Program-made: the position numbers and the translations under genes
Shown: piece by piece, positions 15,313 through 23,964 of the stretch
Numbering within the stretch: the stretch's first letter is position 1
Layout: each line of letters starts with the position of its first letter
The notes under the pieces: generated by a model
Database searches by the model: none
Seen by the model: only the letters and a program-made list of their open reading frames with translations
What the model was told of the DNA's origin: nothing
Source: Pseudomonas sputi
GTDB lineage: Bacteria > Pseudomonadota > Gammaproteobacteria > Pseudomonadales > Pseudomonadaceae
Assembly: GCF_021603585.1 (NCBI RefSeq)
Contig: NZ_BQHI01000003.1
Span: 367,215 to 431,214, forward strand
Direction of reading: 5' to 3'
DNA length: 64,000 bases

Positions 15313-16371
15313 ATGGACGACAACAAGAAGAAAGCCTTGGCTGCGGCCCTGGGTCAGATCGAACGTCAATTCGGCAAGGGTGCCGTAATGCGTATGGGCG
15401 ATCAGGACCGTCAGGCGATCCCGGCCATTTCCACCGGCTCTCTGGGTCTGGACATCGCACTCGGCATCGGCGGCCTGCCAAAAGGCCGTATCGTTGAAAT
15501 CTATGGTCCTGAATCTTCTGGTAAAACCACGCTGACGCTGTCCGTGATCGCCCAGGCTCAAAAAGCCGGCGCGACCTGCGCCTTCGTCGACGCGGAACAC
15601 GCCCTCGACCCTGAGTACGCCGGCAAACTGGGCGTCAACGTCGACGACCTGCTGGTTTCCCAGCCGGACACCGGCGAACAGGCCCTGGAAATCACCGACA
15701 TGCTGGTGCGCTCCAACGCCGTTGACGTGATCATCGTCGACTCCGTGGCCGCCCTGGTGCCGAAGGCTGAAATCGAAGGCGAAATGGGTGACATGCACGT
15801 GGGCCTGCAAGCCCGCCTGATGTCCCAGGCGCTGCGTAAGATCACCGGTAACATCAAGAACGCCAACTGCCTGGTCATCTTCATCAACCAGATCCGCATG
15901 AAGATCGGCGTGATGTTCGGTAGCCCTGAAACCACCACCGGTGGTAACGCGCTGAAGTTCTACGCCTCGGTTCGTCTCGACATCCGCCGTACCGGCGCGG
16001 TGAAGGAAGGCGACGAAGTGGTCGGTAGCGAAACCCGTGTCAAGGTCGTGAAAAACAAGGTCGCTTCGCCGTTCCGTCAGGCCGAGTTCCAGATTCTCTA
16101 CGGCAAGGGCATCTACCTGAACGGCGAGATGATCGACTTGGGCGTGCTGCACGGTTTCGTCGAGAAGTCCGGCGCCTGGTATGCCTACGAAGGCACCAAG
16201 ATCGGTCAGGGCAAGGCCAACTCGGCCAAGTTCCTGGCGGACAACCCGGAAGTGGCGGCCAAGCTCGAGAAGCAACTGCGTGACAAACTGCTGTCGCCAG
16301 CCGTGATTGCGGACTCCAAGGCTTCTGCGGTCAAAGAGACCGAAGACGACCTGGCTGACGCTGATATCTGA
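15313..16371 (+). CDS. recA: Recombinase RecA
   Basis: A 352-residue RecA. It polymerises on single-stranded DNA, catalyses strand exchange and triggers LexA self-cleavage. Walker A GPESSGKT is at residues 65-72; MAW and loop regions ([22 protein letters not shown]) are intact. ATG 15313 gives the standard N-terminus [20 protein letters not shown]; a GTG at 15301 would add four unsupported residues. SOS box upstream; recX 8 bases downstream. Its activity also leads to induction of tail clusters such as the one beside it, through cleavage of a phage-type repressor (established for pyocins). Confidence 0.99.
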   Translation: MDDNKKKALAAALGQIERQFGKGAVMRMGDQDRQAIPAISTGSLGLDIALGIGGLPKGRIVEIYGPESSGKTTLTLSVIAQAQKAGATCAFVDAEHALDPEYAGKLGVNVDDLLVSQPDTGEQALEITDMLVRSNAVDVIIVDSVAALVPKAEIEGEMGDMHVGLQARLMSQALRKITGNIKNANCLVIFINQIRMKIGVMFGSPETTTGGNALKFYASVRLDIRRTGAVKEGDEVVGSETRVKVVKNKVASPFRQAEFQILYGKGIYLNGEMIDLGVLHGFVEKSGAWYAYEGTKIGQGKANSAKFLADNPEVAAKLEKQLRDKLLSPAVIADSKASAVKETEDDLADADI

Positions 16372-16379
16372 TTGCACCG

Positions 16380-16850
16380 ATGACAACCGCCGTACTCGAT
16401 ACCCTCGTCGCGGTGCGGCGAACCGCCATGGACCTGCTCGCACGCCGCGAGCATGGTCGAGTCGAGCTGACGCGCAAATTGCGTCAGCGTGGCGCTCCTC
16501 CCGAGATGATCGAAACAGCCCTCGACCGATTGACGGAAGAAGGGCTGCTTTCCGAAGCCCGTTATCTTGAAAGCTTTGTTTCCTATCGCGCCCGCTCCGG
16601 TTACGGCCCACTGCGGATTCGCGAAGAACTGAGCCAACGCGGTTTGCAACGCGCCGATATCGAACTCGCCTTGCGCGAGAGTGGAATCAACTGGCAGGAG
16701 CAGCTAACAGATACGTGGCAACGAAAGTTCTCCGGACAGCTTCCCGGCGATGCCAAGGAACGCGCCAGACAAGGTCGATTCCTGGCCTACCGGGGATTCT
16801 CGATGGAGATGATCAACCGCTTGTTCAGCGGCAGAGGGATGGACGATTAA
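16380..16850 (+). CDS. recX: RecA inhibitor RecX
   Basis: A 156-residue protein with three tandem helical repeats typical of RecX ([20 protein letters not shown], followed by [20 protein letters not shown] and the [17 protein letters not shown] end). It binds RecA filaments and limits their extension. It starts 8 bases after the recA stop and must be co-transcribed and SOS-induced. A bidirectional terminator follows. Confidence 0.95.
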   Translation: MTTAVLDTLVAVRRTAMDLLARREHGRVELTRKLRQRGAPPEMIETALDRLTEEGLLSEARYLESFVSYRARSGYGPLRIREELSQRGLQRADIELALRESGINWQEQLTDTWQRKFSGQLPGDAKERARQGRFLAYRGFSMEMINRLFSGRGMDD

Positions 16851-16867
16851 TTTGCTCAGTTTCAATT

Positions 16868-16908
16868 AAAAAAACGGCCCGCTATTTCGATAGCGGGCCG
16901 TTTTTTTT
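16868..16908. terminator. Bidirectional terminator between recX and the LOG-family gene
   Basis: Stem AAAACGGCCCGCTA/TAGCGGGCCGTTTT with loop TTTCGA; A-run on the left and T-run on the right allow it to serve both convergent genes. Confidence 0.9.
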
Positions 16909-16913
16909 GGCCT

Positions 16914-18032
16914 TCACGTTACCTTCAACGGTTCGCGGGTGCGTTGCGCAGTCTGGGGTTTTGAGTGGGCCCAGTTTTCCGGCTGGTTGATGTAGTCCAC
17001 CAGTTCCCGCAGACGCCCGTGGTTTCGGGCATTGAACGCGAATGCCAAGCGAGTGAGGTGGCTGAATTGAGCCTCGTCGTGCTCTTCGCCGCTGTAGGCG
17101 TGTTGATGGAACTGGTCGCTCAGGCACAGATCGGCAAACGCTTCCTGCATATGGTCGAGGGCGTGATCGCTCAGTTTATGGTTCATGCGTATGACAAACT
17201 GGCGCTTGAGCCAGCGACTGGAGTGGAAGTTGCCGTAGAACTGATTGATCTGCTCCACCGCCTCTTCAACGTTGTAGACCAGGCGCACCAGCTTCAGGTC
17301 GGTCGGCAGTATGTAGCGATTTTCCTCCAGTTGCTGGCGGATGAAGTCCAGCGCGCCTTGCCAGAACGTCCCGCCCGGTGCGTCCAGCAGAACCACCGGC
17401 ACCAACGGACTTTTGCCGGTCTGGATCAGCGTGAGCACTTCCAGTGCTTCGTCCAGGGTGCCAAACCCGCCGGGGCACAACACCAGCGCATCGGCTTCCT
17501 TGACGAAGAACAGCTTGCGGGTGAAGAAGAAATGGAACGGCAGCAGGTTATTGGTGCCGTCCACGGTGGGATTGGCATGTTGTTCGAAGGGCAGGGTGAT
17601 GTTGAACCCCAGGCTGTGATCGCGGCCGGCACCTTCATGGGCGGCGGCCATGATTCCGCCGCCGGCACCGGTGATGACCATCATGTTCGAGCGGGCCAGC
17701 GAGGCCCCGAGTTCCCGAGCCATGGCGTAAAGGGGATGTTCGACCGGTGTGCGGGCCGAACCGAACACCGTGACCTTGCGTCGTCCCTTGAACTGTTCAA
17801 GTGTACGAAAGGCCTCTTCCAGTTCTCGCAGGGCTTGCAGGGTGATCTTGGCGTTCCAGCGGTTGTGGTCTTCCTGGGCCATGCGCAGCACGGTCAGGAT
17901 CATGTCGCGGTAGATGGGGGAATTCGGGCTGTCGGGTGACACCAGGTTGAGTTGTTCTTCGACCTTGCTGATGAGGTCGTGGCCGCTTTCCTGAAAATGA
18001 CGGCTGAGCAGGTCATTCGGTTGGTAAGGCAT
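16914..18032 (-). CDS. LOG-family nucleoside 5'-monophosphate hydrolase (TIGR00730-like)
   Basis: A 372-residue Rossmann-fold protein. The LOG core contains FGSARTPVEHP (90-100), TGAGGGIMAAAHEGA (121-135) and the signature CPGGFGTLDEALEVL (186-200), whose PGGxGTxxE motif holds the catalytic Glu. LOG enzymes cleave nucleoside monophosphates to base and ribose-5-phosphate. It is much longer than ~190-residue cytokinin-activating LOG proteins, having ~80 extra N-terminal and ~100 extra C-terminal residues, more like PpnN-type relatives. Stand-alone unit, terminated by the hairpin shared with recX. Confidence 0.85.
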   Translation of the reverse strand: MPYQPNDLLSRHFQESGHDLISKVEEQLNLVSPDSPNSPIYRDMILTVLRMAQEDHNRWNAKITLQALRELEEAFRTLEQFKGRRKVTVFGSARTPVEHPLYAMARELGASLARSNMMVITGAGGGIMAAAHEGAGRDHSLGFNITLPFEQHANPTVDGTNNLLPFHFFFTRKLFFVKEADALVLCPGGFGTLDEALEVLTLIQTGKSPLVPVVLLDAPGGTFWQGALDFIRQQLEENRYILPTDLKLVRLVYNVEEAVEQINQFYGNFHSSRWLKRQFVIRMNHKLSDHALDHMQEAFADLCLSDQFHQHAYSGEEHDEAQFSHLTRLAFAFNARNHGRLRELVDYINQPENWAHSKPQTAQRTREPLKVT

Positions 18033-18384
18033 GCAACTTCTCCTTCTGCACAGAGCTTTCGGCCCTGACGTGCGGCGTCAGTGCCGCGCTGCAAGAAAAC
18101 AAACAGCCGGCAGCTCCTTTCCTGCCGTTGGAAAATGAACGGGAATACCTTGAATCTAGACCCTCAAAGCATTTTTCGCTCATTGAGCATTGCGCCGCAA
18201 AGTCTTTGCTGGCAACTGTTTATTGTCGGTTTGCGAAGTGTTTTCACCGCTCGTCCGATGCGGCGTCGAGGGCTGAATGCTCTGATTTACTAAGTTAAAG
18301 GCGCCGTACGACAACTTTGCGTCAACGACCGTACGCAAGGTGCACGCTATTCAAGGATTTGCGGGTGGCAAGGAGGCAGGACAC
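18033..18384. other. Intergenic region without recognisable gene
   Basis: 352 bases between the divergent LOG-family gene and the small RHH gene. It must hold both promoters; CTCCTT (ribosome site of the LOG gene) is visible at 18038-18043 on the minus strand and AAGGAGG at 18370 on the plus strand. A 70-codon open frame at 18081-18293 has no ribosome site or protein-like composition. AT-rich stretch around 18160-18300. Confidence 0.5.
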
Positions 18385-18579
18385 ATGACCAGAGTCATTC
18401 TGGAACTCGATACGCAGCTGTATCGATTGTTGAAAGCATCAGCCGAGGCCAATCATGTGAGTCTCGAAGAGGAGTGCTGCCGACGCTTGGCGGGAGGGGA
18501 GCGCCGCTCGCGTTACTTGCAGGCCTTGCTGGCCGAACTGCGCGCCGAGGATGAACAGCGGCGCGCCACGTCACGATGA
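18385..18579 (+). CDS. Small ribbon-helix-helix-like protein
   Basis: A 64-residue protein starting at ATG 18385 with AAGGAGGCAGGACAC upstream. TRVILELDTQLYRLLKASAE plus a following Glu-rich helix resembles the N-terminal beta strand and two helices of Arc/FitA-type RHH DNA-binding proteins, usually antitoxins or small repressors. No toxin gene is adjacent: the next gene is convergent, ending one base away. The Arg-rich C-terminus (RRSRYLQALLAELRAEDEQR) is a helix of unknown role. Function unknown. Confidence 0.65.
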   Translation: MTRVILELDTQLYRLLKASAEANHVSLEEECCRRLAGGERRSRYLQALLAELRAEDEQRRATSR

Positions 18580-19005
18580 TTACTTCTTCTTCGCTGGAGC
18601 CGCTTTCGGGCAATCCGACTCCTGGTAGCTGGCGGAGCCGATCGCCTTGTTGCTTTTCACTTCGGTGAAGTCGTAGCGCATGATCGCCCCCTTGGCCATC
18701 AGCTTGCGGTACGACGGGTTGTTGCAGACCGAGGCGCCCAGCTGGAAATACACGGCTTTGGGATCGGCGCGCATTTTGTCGGCGTGGCTTTTTTGCACGC
18801 TCAGGTGGTTGACCAGCGTGGTGCCTTCGACGGTGTAGCCCTGATCAAGAATGTCTTCGTTGATCGCCCGTGGCGTGCCGACGCTGCTCTGTGCGGCGAC
18901 ATTGCGCAGCTCTCGGTTCAGATTCTGCTCACTCAGGGATGCAGCCTGAGCGCTGAAGGACGAAGCCAGCAGAATGGCAGCGGTGGGAACGATAAGGCGC
19001 AGCAT
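18580..19005 (-). CDS. Secreted PA3611-like protein (quorum-sensing-regulated virulence factor family)
   Basis: A 141-residue exported protein. Signal peptide residues 1-21 (MLRLIVPTAAILLASSFSAQ, cleavage near AQA-AS). The mature part contains two Cys (NPSYRKLMAK region and QESDC) and a Lys-rich tail APAKKK. Sequence and location near recA/recX and erdR match PA3611 of P. aeruginosa, whose structure has been solved but whose biochemical role is unknown. ATG 19005 preceded by GGAG. A much longer upstream open frame on this strand is an artefact of antisense coding. Confidence 0.8.
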   Translation of the reverse strand: MLRLIVPTAAILLASSFSAQAASLSEQNLNRELRNVAAQSSVGTPRAINEDILDQGYTVEGTTLVNHLSVQKSHADKMRADPKAVYFQLGASVCNNPSYRKLMAKGAIMRYDFTEVKSNKAIGSASYQESDCPKAAPAKKK

Positions 19006-19194
19006 GAAACTCTCCTGGTTCAGTGACTGGTGGTTCGACCAGCCACGTGACTGTGCGTTCAGTGGCGGCGAATTATAGGGGAGCCGGTCGGGAGGGTACA
19101 GGCTTGTGCCCGTCGCTCTGGTAAACTGCCGCACCTTATTGCCCTGCCGAGTGTCGTTCGTGTCGAGTTTCCCTGTCTGCCGGTGCCGCCTGCG

Positions 19195-19938
19195 ATGAAT
19201 CATGCCCCCAACGCCGTGGCCCGCCTGCGCGATCAGCGCGAGGACGAAGGCATCAAACCGATCCAGGCCCGTGGTTTTCGCTCCCCACGTTGCCGCGATT
19301 GCCGGGTGATCATCAGCCATTGCCTGTGCGCCTGGCGACCAACAGTCGATGCGCGCTCGGGCGTTTGCCTGATCATGACCGGCAAGGAAGTGTTCAAGCC
19401 CAGCAATACCGGCTGGTTGATCGCCGACATCGTGCGCGACAACCATGCCTTCATCTGGTCGCGGACCGAGCCTGACGAGCAACTGCTGGCGCTGCTGAAC
19501 GACCCGCAATGGCAGCCCTATCTGGTGTTCCCCGGCGAGTACGTCGAACCTTCGCGGGTGACCCACACCGTGGATATTGATAGCCGCAAGCGTCCGCTGT
19601 TCATCCTGCTGGACGCGACCTGGACCGAAGCCCGGAAGATTTTCCGCAAGAGTCCGTATTTCGACCGTTTGCCGATCCTGAGCCTGTTGCCCGACAAACT
19701 CTCGCGCTATCGCCTGCGCCGTTCGACCCGCAGCGAGCACCTGTGCACCGCCGAAGTGGCGGCGCTGTGTCTGGAACTGGCCGGCGACTCGGACGCGGCG
19801 TCGGCGCTGGATGCCTATTTCGATGTGTTCAGCCAGCATTACCTGGGGGCCAAGCAGCAACTGGACGTCAACGTGTCGACGCCGGCTCATGCCGAATTGC
19901 TGCCCTATATCCGAAACGCGACGCCAGTATCGGCCTGA
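19195..19938 (+). CDS. tRNA-uridine aminocarboxypropyltransferase, DTW domain (TapT/TuaA-like)
   Basis: A 247-residue DTW-domain protein. The Cys cluster RCRDCRVIISHCLCAW near residue 30 probably binds zinc, and LLDATWTEARKIFRKSPYF holds the DTW-type motif (DATW). This family transfers the aminocarboxypropyl group of S-adenosylmethionine to uridine in tRNA, forming acp3U. ATG 19195 is preferred; an in-frame GTG lies 12 bases upstream. Second enzyme-like candidate functions are not apparent. Confidence 0.87.
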   Translation: MNHAPNAVARLRDQREDEGIKPIQARGFRSPRCRDCRVIISHCLCAWRPTVDARSGVCLIMTGKEVFKPSNTGWLIADIVRDNHAFIWSRTEPDEQLLALLNDPQWQPYLVFPGEYVEPSRVTHTVDIDSRKRPLFILLDATWTEARKIFRKSPYFDRLPILSLLPDKLSRYRLRRSTRSEHLCTAEVAALCLELAGDSDAASALDAYFDVFSQHYLGAKQQLDVNVSTPAHAELLPYIRNATPVSA

Positions 19939-20160
19939 TCCTGGCCCATACTGCTAAAGCAGTGGCCGTGCGGCTTGACCACCCCGGCCGGGCTGGTCAT
20001 GCTTGGCGCCGATTGGGGTGCGGCCAAGGTTTGAAACGCCGTTTTTGTTTGTGATTGGCGTTGAACGTGCCCCTGTGGATGCCGCTGCCGGGCGGTATCT
20101 GGATTTGCTTTGGCAAGGCCCATGCGCGGGCCTGCCATCAAAAACAGGATCATTTGAAAA

Positions 20161-20811
20161 ATGGCCACATACGACATCCTGATTGCCGATGACCACCCTC
20201 TTTTTCGTAGCGCTCTGCATCAAGCGGTGACGATGGGCCTTGGCCCGGATGTACGCATGGTAGAGGTGGCGAGCATCGCCGAACTGGAAGCCCGCCTGAC
20301 CGAAAAGGCTGACTGGGATCTGGTGCTGCTGGACCTGAACATGCCGGGTGCTTTCGGGTTTTCCGGGCTGGTGATGCTGCGCGGCCAATACCCGCAGATT
20401 CCGGTGGTGATGGTTTCGGCCCAGGAAGAAGCCTCGGTGATGGTCAAGTCCCGGGAGTTCGGCGCCAGTGGTTTCATTCCCAAGTCCAGCGACCTGAGCG
20501 TGATTCAGGAAGCAGTGCGCAAAGTGCTGGATGGCGACGTGTTCTGGCCGCCTCAGGCGTTCGAAGCGGTCAGCGTCTCGGATGAAGCCAAGGCCGCCAG
20601 CGATGGCCTCGCCAGCCTGACTCCACAGCAGTTCCGGGTGTTGACCATGGTCTGCGAAGGTTTGCTGAACAAGCAGATCGCCTACGAGCTGAGTGTGTCC
20701 GAAGCGACCATCAAGGCCCACGTCACGGCGATTTTTCGCAAGCTGAACGTGCGGACCCGGACCCAGGCAGCTTTACTGCTGCAACAACTTGAGTCAATTC
20801 CGAGCCAGTAA
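20161..20811 (+). CDS. erdR: LuxR-type response regulator ErdR
   Basis: A 216-residue NarL/LuxR response regulator. Receiver domain 4-120 with acidic pocket D10/D11 and phospho-acceptor Asp58 (LVLLDLNMPG); LuxR HTH at ~145-210 (LTPQQFRVLTMVCEGLLNKQ, SEATIKAHVTAIFRKLNV). The P. aeruginosa and P. putida homologue ErdR activates genes for ethanol oxidation and acetate metabolism such as acsA; here identity is from similarity and the conserved erdR-dgkA neighbourhood. No kinase gene adjacent. Confidence 0.85.
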   Translation: MATYDILIADDHPLFRSALHQAVTMGLGPDVRMVEVASIAELEARLTEKADWDLVLLDLNMPGAFGFSGLVMLRGQYPQIPVVMVSAQEEASVMVKSREFGASGFIPKSSDLSVIQEAVRKVLDGDVFWPPQAFEAVSVSDEAKAASDGLASLTPQQFRVLTMVCEGLLNKQIAYELSVSEATIKAHVTAIFRKLNVRTRTQAALLLQQLESIPSQ

Positions 20812-20886
20812 GCACTGGCGTCTTCACGCTTTTTTGACTTTCGTTGATCTAGCTTCCCCACTTCCTTTCGGTCGGTTATCTACTCT

Positions 20887-21249
20887 ATGTCACCTTTCAA
20901 GGGCCAGACGGGCCTGAAACGCATCCTCAACGCTTCCGGTTACTCGTTGGACGGTCTGCGCGCCGCCTTCACCGGCGAAGCAGCGTTCCGCCAACTGGTG
21001 CTGCTCAACGTGGTGCTGATTCCGCTGACGTTTTTCCTCAATGTCAGCCGGGTCGAGCAGGCGCTGTTGATCGCTGTATGCCTGCTGGCGCTGATCGTCG
21101 AGCTGTTGAATTCGGCGGTGGAGGCGGCCATCGACCGCATCTCGCTGGAATTGCACCCGCTGTCCAAAAACGCCAAGGACATGGGCAGTGCCGCACAATT
21201 CGTGGCACTGAGCATGATCGCCCTGGTGTGGGCGGTGATTCTGCTTTAA
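20887..21249 (+). CDS. dgkA: Diacylglycerol kinase DgkA
   Basis: A 120-residue integral membrane kinase that phosphorylates diacylglycerol to phosphatidate. Three membrane helices and the family signature LLALIVELLNSAVEAAIDRI (the EhxNTAIExxxD-type active site, here ELLNSAVEAAIDR). N-terminal amphipathic region GLKRILNASGYSLDGLRAAF. Its stop overlaps that of the convergent finR by a few bases. Confidence 0.95.
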   Translation: MSPFKGQTGLKRILNASGYSLDGLRAAFTGEAAFRQLVLLNVVLIPLTFFLNVSRVEQALLIAVCLLALIVELLNSAVEAAIDRISLELHPLSKNAKDMGSAAQFVALSMIALVWAVILL

Positions 21250-22172
21250 GCGATGCTTGGCAGAACGATCTCGTCGCTGCGCTGGACCCCGGCGGTGAAG
21301 GCGCGGCACAGATCGAGAAATTCACGCATGGCCGAGGTCTGGTACTTCTGTTTGTGCCAGATGAAATAGAACTGCCGCGCCAGATCCAGATCCGGCGTCT
21401 CCACCGGCACCAGGCTGCCGCGACGGAAGGCGTCACGCAACGCCAGACGCGAAATACAGCCGATCCCCAGACCTGATTCCACCGCGCGCTTGATCGCTTC
21501 GGTGTGTTCCAGCTCGAGCCGGATGTTCAGCGCGCTGCGGTGATGACGCATCGCTTGATCGAAGGTCAGGCGCGTCCCCGAACCCTGTTCCCGCAAAATC
21601 CACGCTTCATGGGTCAGTTCCTCCATGGTCGCGCTGCCGCGCTTGGCCAAGGGATGCTGCGGGGCACAGAACACCACCAGTTCATCCTCGACCCAGCTCT
21701 GCACTTCGATGTCCGGGTGGCTGCAATCGCCTTCGATTAGACCCAGATCAATTTCGTAATGCGCCACTTGTTGCACGATATTGGCAGTGTTCTGCACATG
21801 CAGCTTCACTTGGCTTTCCGGGTGGCGCTGCATGAAACCGCCGATCAGCAGCGTGGCCAGGTAATTGCCGATGGTCAGGGTTGCGCCCACCGACAGCGAA
21901 CCGAAACCGGATTTGCCGTTGAGCAAGTCTTCGATTTCCTTGGCCTGATCGAGCATGGCCACCGCTTGCGGCAACAATTGTTTGCCGAGGGCGTTGAGGC
22001 TCAGGCGTTTGCCGGCGCGATCGAACAGCTGGCAACTGGACTGGCGCTCCAGTTCGGTGATGGAAGTGCTGGCGGCCGATTGGGACAGGTTGAGCAGACC
22101 CGCAGCACGGGACACGCTTTCCTGCTGGGCGACGGCGACAAAGACCTGCAGTTGACGGAGAGTAAATCGCAT
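21246..22172 (-). CDS. finR: LysR-type regulator FinR
   Basis: A 308-residue LysR regulator: N-terminal HTH (LRQLQVFVAVAQQESVSRAA, LNLSQSAASTSITELE) and a periplasmic-binding-like effector domain. It is divergent from fpr with 144 bases between, the same arrangement as finR-fpr in P. putida, where FinR activates fpr under superoxide and sulfur-related stress. ATG 22172 gives the usual MRFTLRQLQVF start. Confidence 0.88.
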   Translation of the reverse strand: MRFTLRQLQVFVAVAQQESVSRAAGLLNLSQSAASTSITELERQSSCQLFDRAGKRLSLNALGKQLLPQAVAMLDQAKEIEDLLNGKSGFGSLSVGATLTIGNYLATLLIGGFMQRHPESQVKLHVQNTANIVQQVAHYEIDLGLIEGDCSHPDIEVQSWVEDELVVFCAPQHPLAKRGSATMEELTHEAWILREQGSGTRLTFDQAMRHHRSALNIRLELEHTEAIKRAVESGLGIGCISRLALRDAFRRGSLVPVETPDLDLARQFYFIWHKQKYQTSAMREFLDLCRAFTAGVQRSDEIVLPSIA

Positions 22173-22316
22173 ATCGATATAACCGATAACCCTTATCTTA
22201 ATAATCCAGTTAACAGATATTGTCGGCGCTATTAGAATGCGATGCAATTGCGCACCGTCGGCATTCTTCAACACGAGCCGGGCAGGCGCAGATCAATCTC
22301 CAGGAGTCCCACGTAC
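22173..22316. promoter_or_regulatory. finR-fpr divergent promoter region
   Basis: 144 bases between divergent start codons. AT-rich ATCGATATAACCGATAAC near finR and the dyad-like TTAATAATCCAGTTAA region are candidates for LysR binding (T-N11-A). Exact site not determined. Confidence 0.5.
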
Positions 22317-23096
22317 ATGAGCAACATGAACCACGAGCGTGTCCTCAGTGTTCATCACTGGAACGACACTCTGTTCAGCTTCAAGTGCACCCGCGATCCG
22401 GGCCTGCGCTTCGAGAACGGTCAGTTCGTGATGATCGGCCTGCAACAGCCAAACGGCCGCCCGCTTATGCGCGCTTACTCGATCGCCAGCCCGAACTGGG
22501 AAGAGCATCTCGAGTTCTTCAGCATCAAGGTGCCGGACGGTCCGCTGACCTCCCAGCTGCAGCACCTGAAGGAAGGCGACGAGATCATCATCTCGAAAAA
22601 ACCGACCGGTACCCTGGTGCTGGACGACCTGAACCCGGGCAAGCATCTGTACCTGCTGAGCACCGGCACCGGTCTGGCGCCGTTCATGAGCGTGATCCAG
22701 GACCCGGAAACCTACGAGCGCTTCGAGAAAGTGATCCTGGTTCACGGTGTCCGTTACGTCAACGAAGTCGCCTACCGCGAATTCATCACCGAGCACCTGC
22801 CGCAGAACGAGTTCTTCGGCGAAGCGCTGCGTGACAAGTTGATCTACTACCCGACCGTGACCCGCGAACCGTTCGAGAATCAGGGCCGTCTGACCGACCT
22901 GATGCGCAGCGGCAAGCTGTTCAGCGACATCGGCCTGCCTCCGATCAACCCGCAGGACGACCGCGCGATGATCTGCGGCAGCCCGAGCATGCTTGACGAG
23001 ACCAGCGAAGTGCTCGACAGCTTCGGCCTGAAGATCTCGGCGCGGATGCGCGAGCCGGGTGATTACCTGATCGAGCGTGCATTCGTCGAGAAGTAA
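22317..23096 (+). CDS. fpr: Ferredoxin/flavodoxin--NADP+ reductase Fpr
   Basis: A 259-residue FAD enzyme of the bacterial FPR subclass I. FAD motif RPLMRAYSIAS (residues ~51-60), NADP motif LLSTGTGLAPFMSVI, and C-terminal ALRD/AFVEK tail typical of Pseudomonas Fpr. It exchanges electrons between NADPH and ferredoxin or flavodoxin for Fe-S repair and oxidative stress defence. RBS CAGGAG. REP-type palindromes and a terminator follow. Confidence 0.95.
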   Translation: MSNMNHERVLSVHHWNDTLFSFKCTRDPGLRFENGQFVMIGLQQPNGRPLMRAYSIASPNWEEHLEFFSIKVPDGPLTSQLQHLKEGDEIIISKKPTGTLVLDDLNPGKHLYLLSTGTGLAPFMSVIQDPETYERFEKVILVHGVRYVNEVAYREFITEHLPQNEFFGEALRDKLIYYPTVTREPFENQGRLTDLMRSGKLFSDIGLPPINPQDDRAMICGSPSMLDETSEVLDSFGLKISARMREPGDYLIERAFVEK

Positions 23097-23107
23097 GCTG
23101 TTTATAG

Positions 23108-23157
23108 GTGACGCAGAGCGTCACTGGATGCATTCCCACGCAGAGCGTGGGAACGAT
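23108..23157. repeat. REP-type palindrome pair
   Basis: Two adjacent palindromes: GTGACGCAGAGCGTCAC, then CATTCCCACGCAGAGCGTGG followed by GAACGATC. The TTCCCACGC...GCGTGGGAA core is the common P. fluorescens REP sequence, found again at 52368, 55221 and 57845. Confidence 0.8.
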
Positions 23158-23158
23158 C

Positions 23159-23200
23159 AGCCCGCGTTGCCTGAGAAGGCAGCGCGGGCTTTTTCGTTTT
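23159..23200 (+). terminator. Terminator of fpr
   Basis: Stem AGCCCGCG/CGCGGGCT with a 16-base loop and TTTTTCGTTTT. Confidence 0.8.
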
Positions 23201-23206
23201 CGCGAT

Positions 23207-23914
23207 TCAGTCAGCGGCGGGAATCACTTCCAGGACGCGGATCTGTTCGGGCGTCGGGTAGTGCCAGCGCACGTCCAGATCCCAGAACTGCGCGCCGTAT
23301 TCGCGCTCTGGCGCGGGCGTCTGATAGGCCGGGCGCGGATCCTGGGCCAGGCACTGCTCGATCAGCTCGATCAGCGGCTCGGCCAGGCGCTGAGCATGCG
23401 TGAGCGCCTGTTGCAGCGCAGTGTCCGTCCACTGCACGTCGATCAGGTGCGGCGCGGCACTGGCGATGCTGTTGGAGGCGTCAGTGATGATGTCGGCGTA
23501 GGGCACGTAGGGTTTGATGTCGAGAATCGGCGTGCCATCCAGCAGGTCGATACCGGAGATGAACAGGCGATTGGCCTCGACCTTGTCCAGCTTCACCACC
23601 GACTGGCCGATGCCGTTCGGCCGATGGGTGGCGCGAGTGGCGAACACGCCCATGGACTTGTTGCCACCGAGGCGCGGAGGGCGAACTTTGAGGCGCGGCT
23701 TGTCTTCCAGCGCCTGATGGAACAGGAACAGCAGCCAGACATGACTGACCTGCTCAAGCCCCTGAACCGCGTCGCCCTGATCGAACGGCGCCACCAGCTC
23801 CAGCACGCCACGGGCGGCGGGGGCCAGTTGCGGCTGGCGCGGAATGGCGAACTTCTCCTTGAAGCAGGAACGGACGAAGCCGATGGGGGAGACGCGGTAA
23901 GTCATGGTTTGCAT
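23207..23914 (-). CDS. trmO: tRNA (adenine(37)-N6)-methyltransferase TrmO
   Basis: A 235-residue TsaA/TrmO-family enzyme that methylates t6A37 in tRNA-Thr using S-adenosylmethionine. Family motifs: SPIGFVRSCFKEKFAIPRQP at the N-terminus, VWLLFLFHQ, FATRATHRPNGIGQSVVKL and LLDGTPILDIKPYVPYAD. Full length for the family. Monocistronic, facing fpr. Confidence 0.93.
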   Translation of the reverse strand: MQTMTYRVSPIGFVRSCFKEKFAIPRQPQLAPAARGVLELVAPFDQGDAVQGLEQVSHVWLLFLFHQALEDKPRLKVRPPRLGGNKSMGVFATRATHRPNGIGQSVVKLDKVEANRLFISGIDLLDGTPILDIKPYVPYADIITDASNSIASAAPHLIDVQWTDTALQQALTHAQRLAEPLIELIEQCLAQDPRPAYQTPAPEREYGAQFWDLDVRWHYPTPEQIRVLEVIPAAD

Positions 23915-23964
23915 TCGAAGCGGAACAGGGCGGGCATGATAACCCGTCCGGCCGCGTCGCCGAC

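Noticed and set aside
18081-18293. 70-codon frame in the gap upstream of the RHH gene
   Set aside because: No ribosome site, unusual composition, and it lies in the probable divergent promoter region.
18580-19890. 436-codon minus-strand frame extending upstream of the PA3611-like gene
   Set aside because: The upstream part is antisense to the DTW gene; the signal peptide and ribosome site define the start at 19005.
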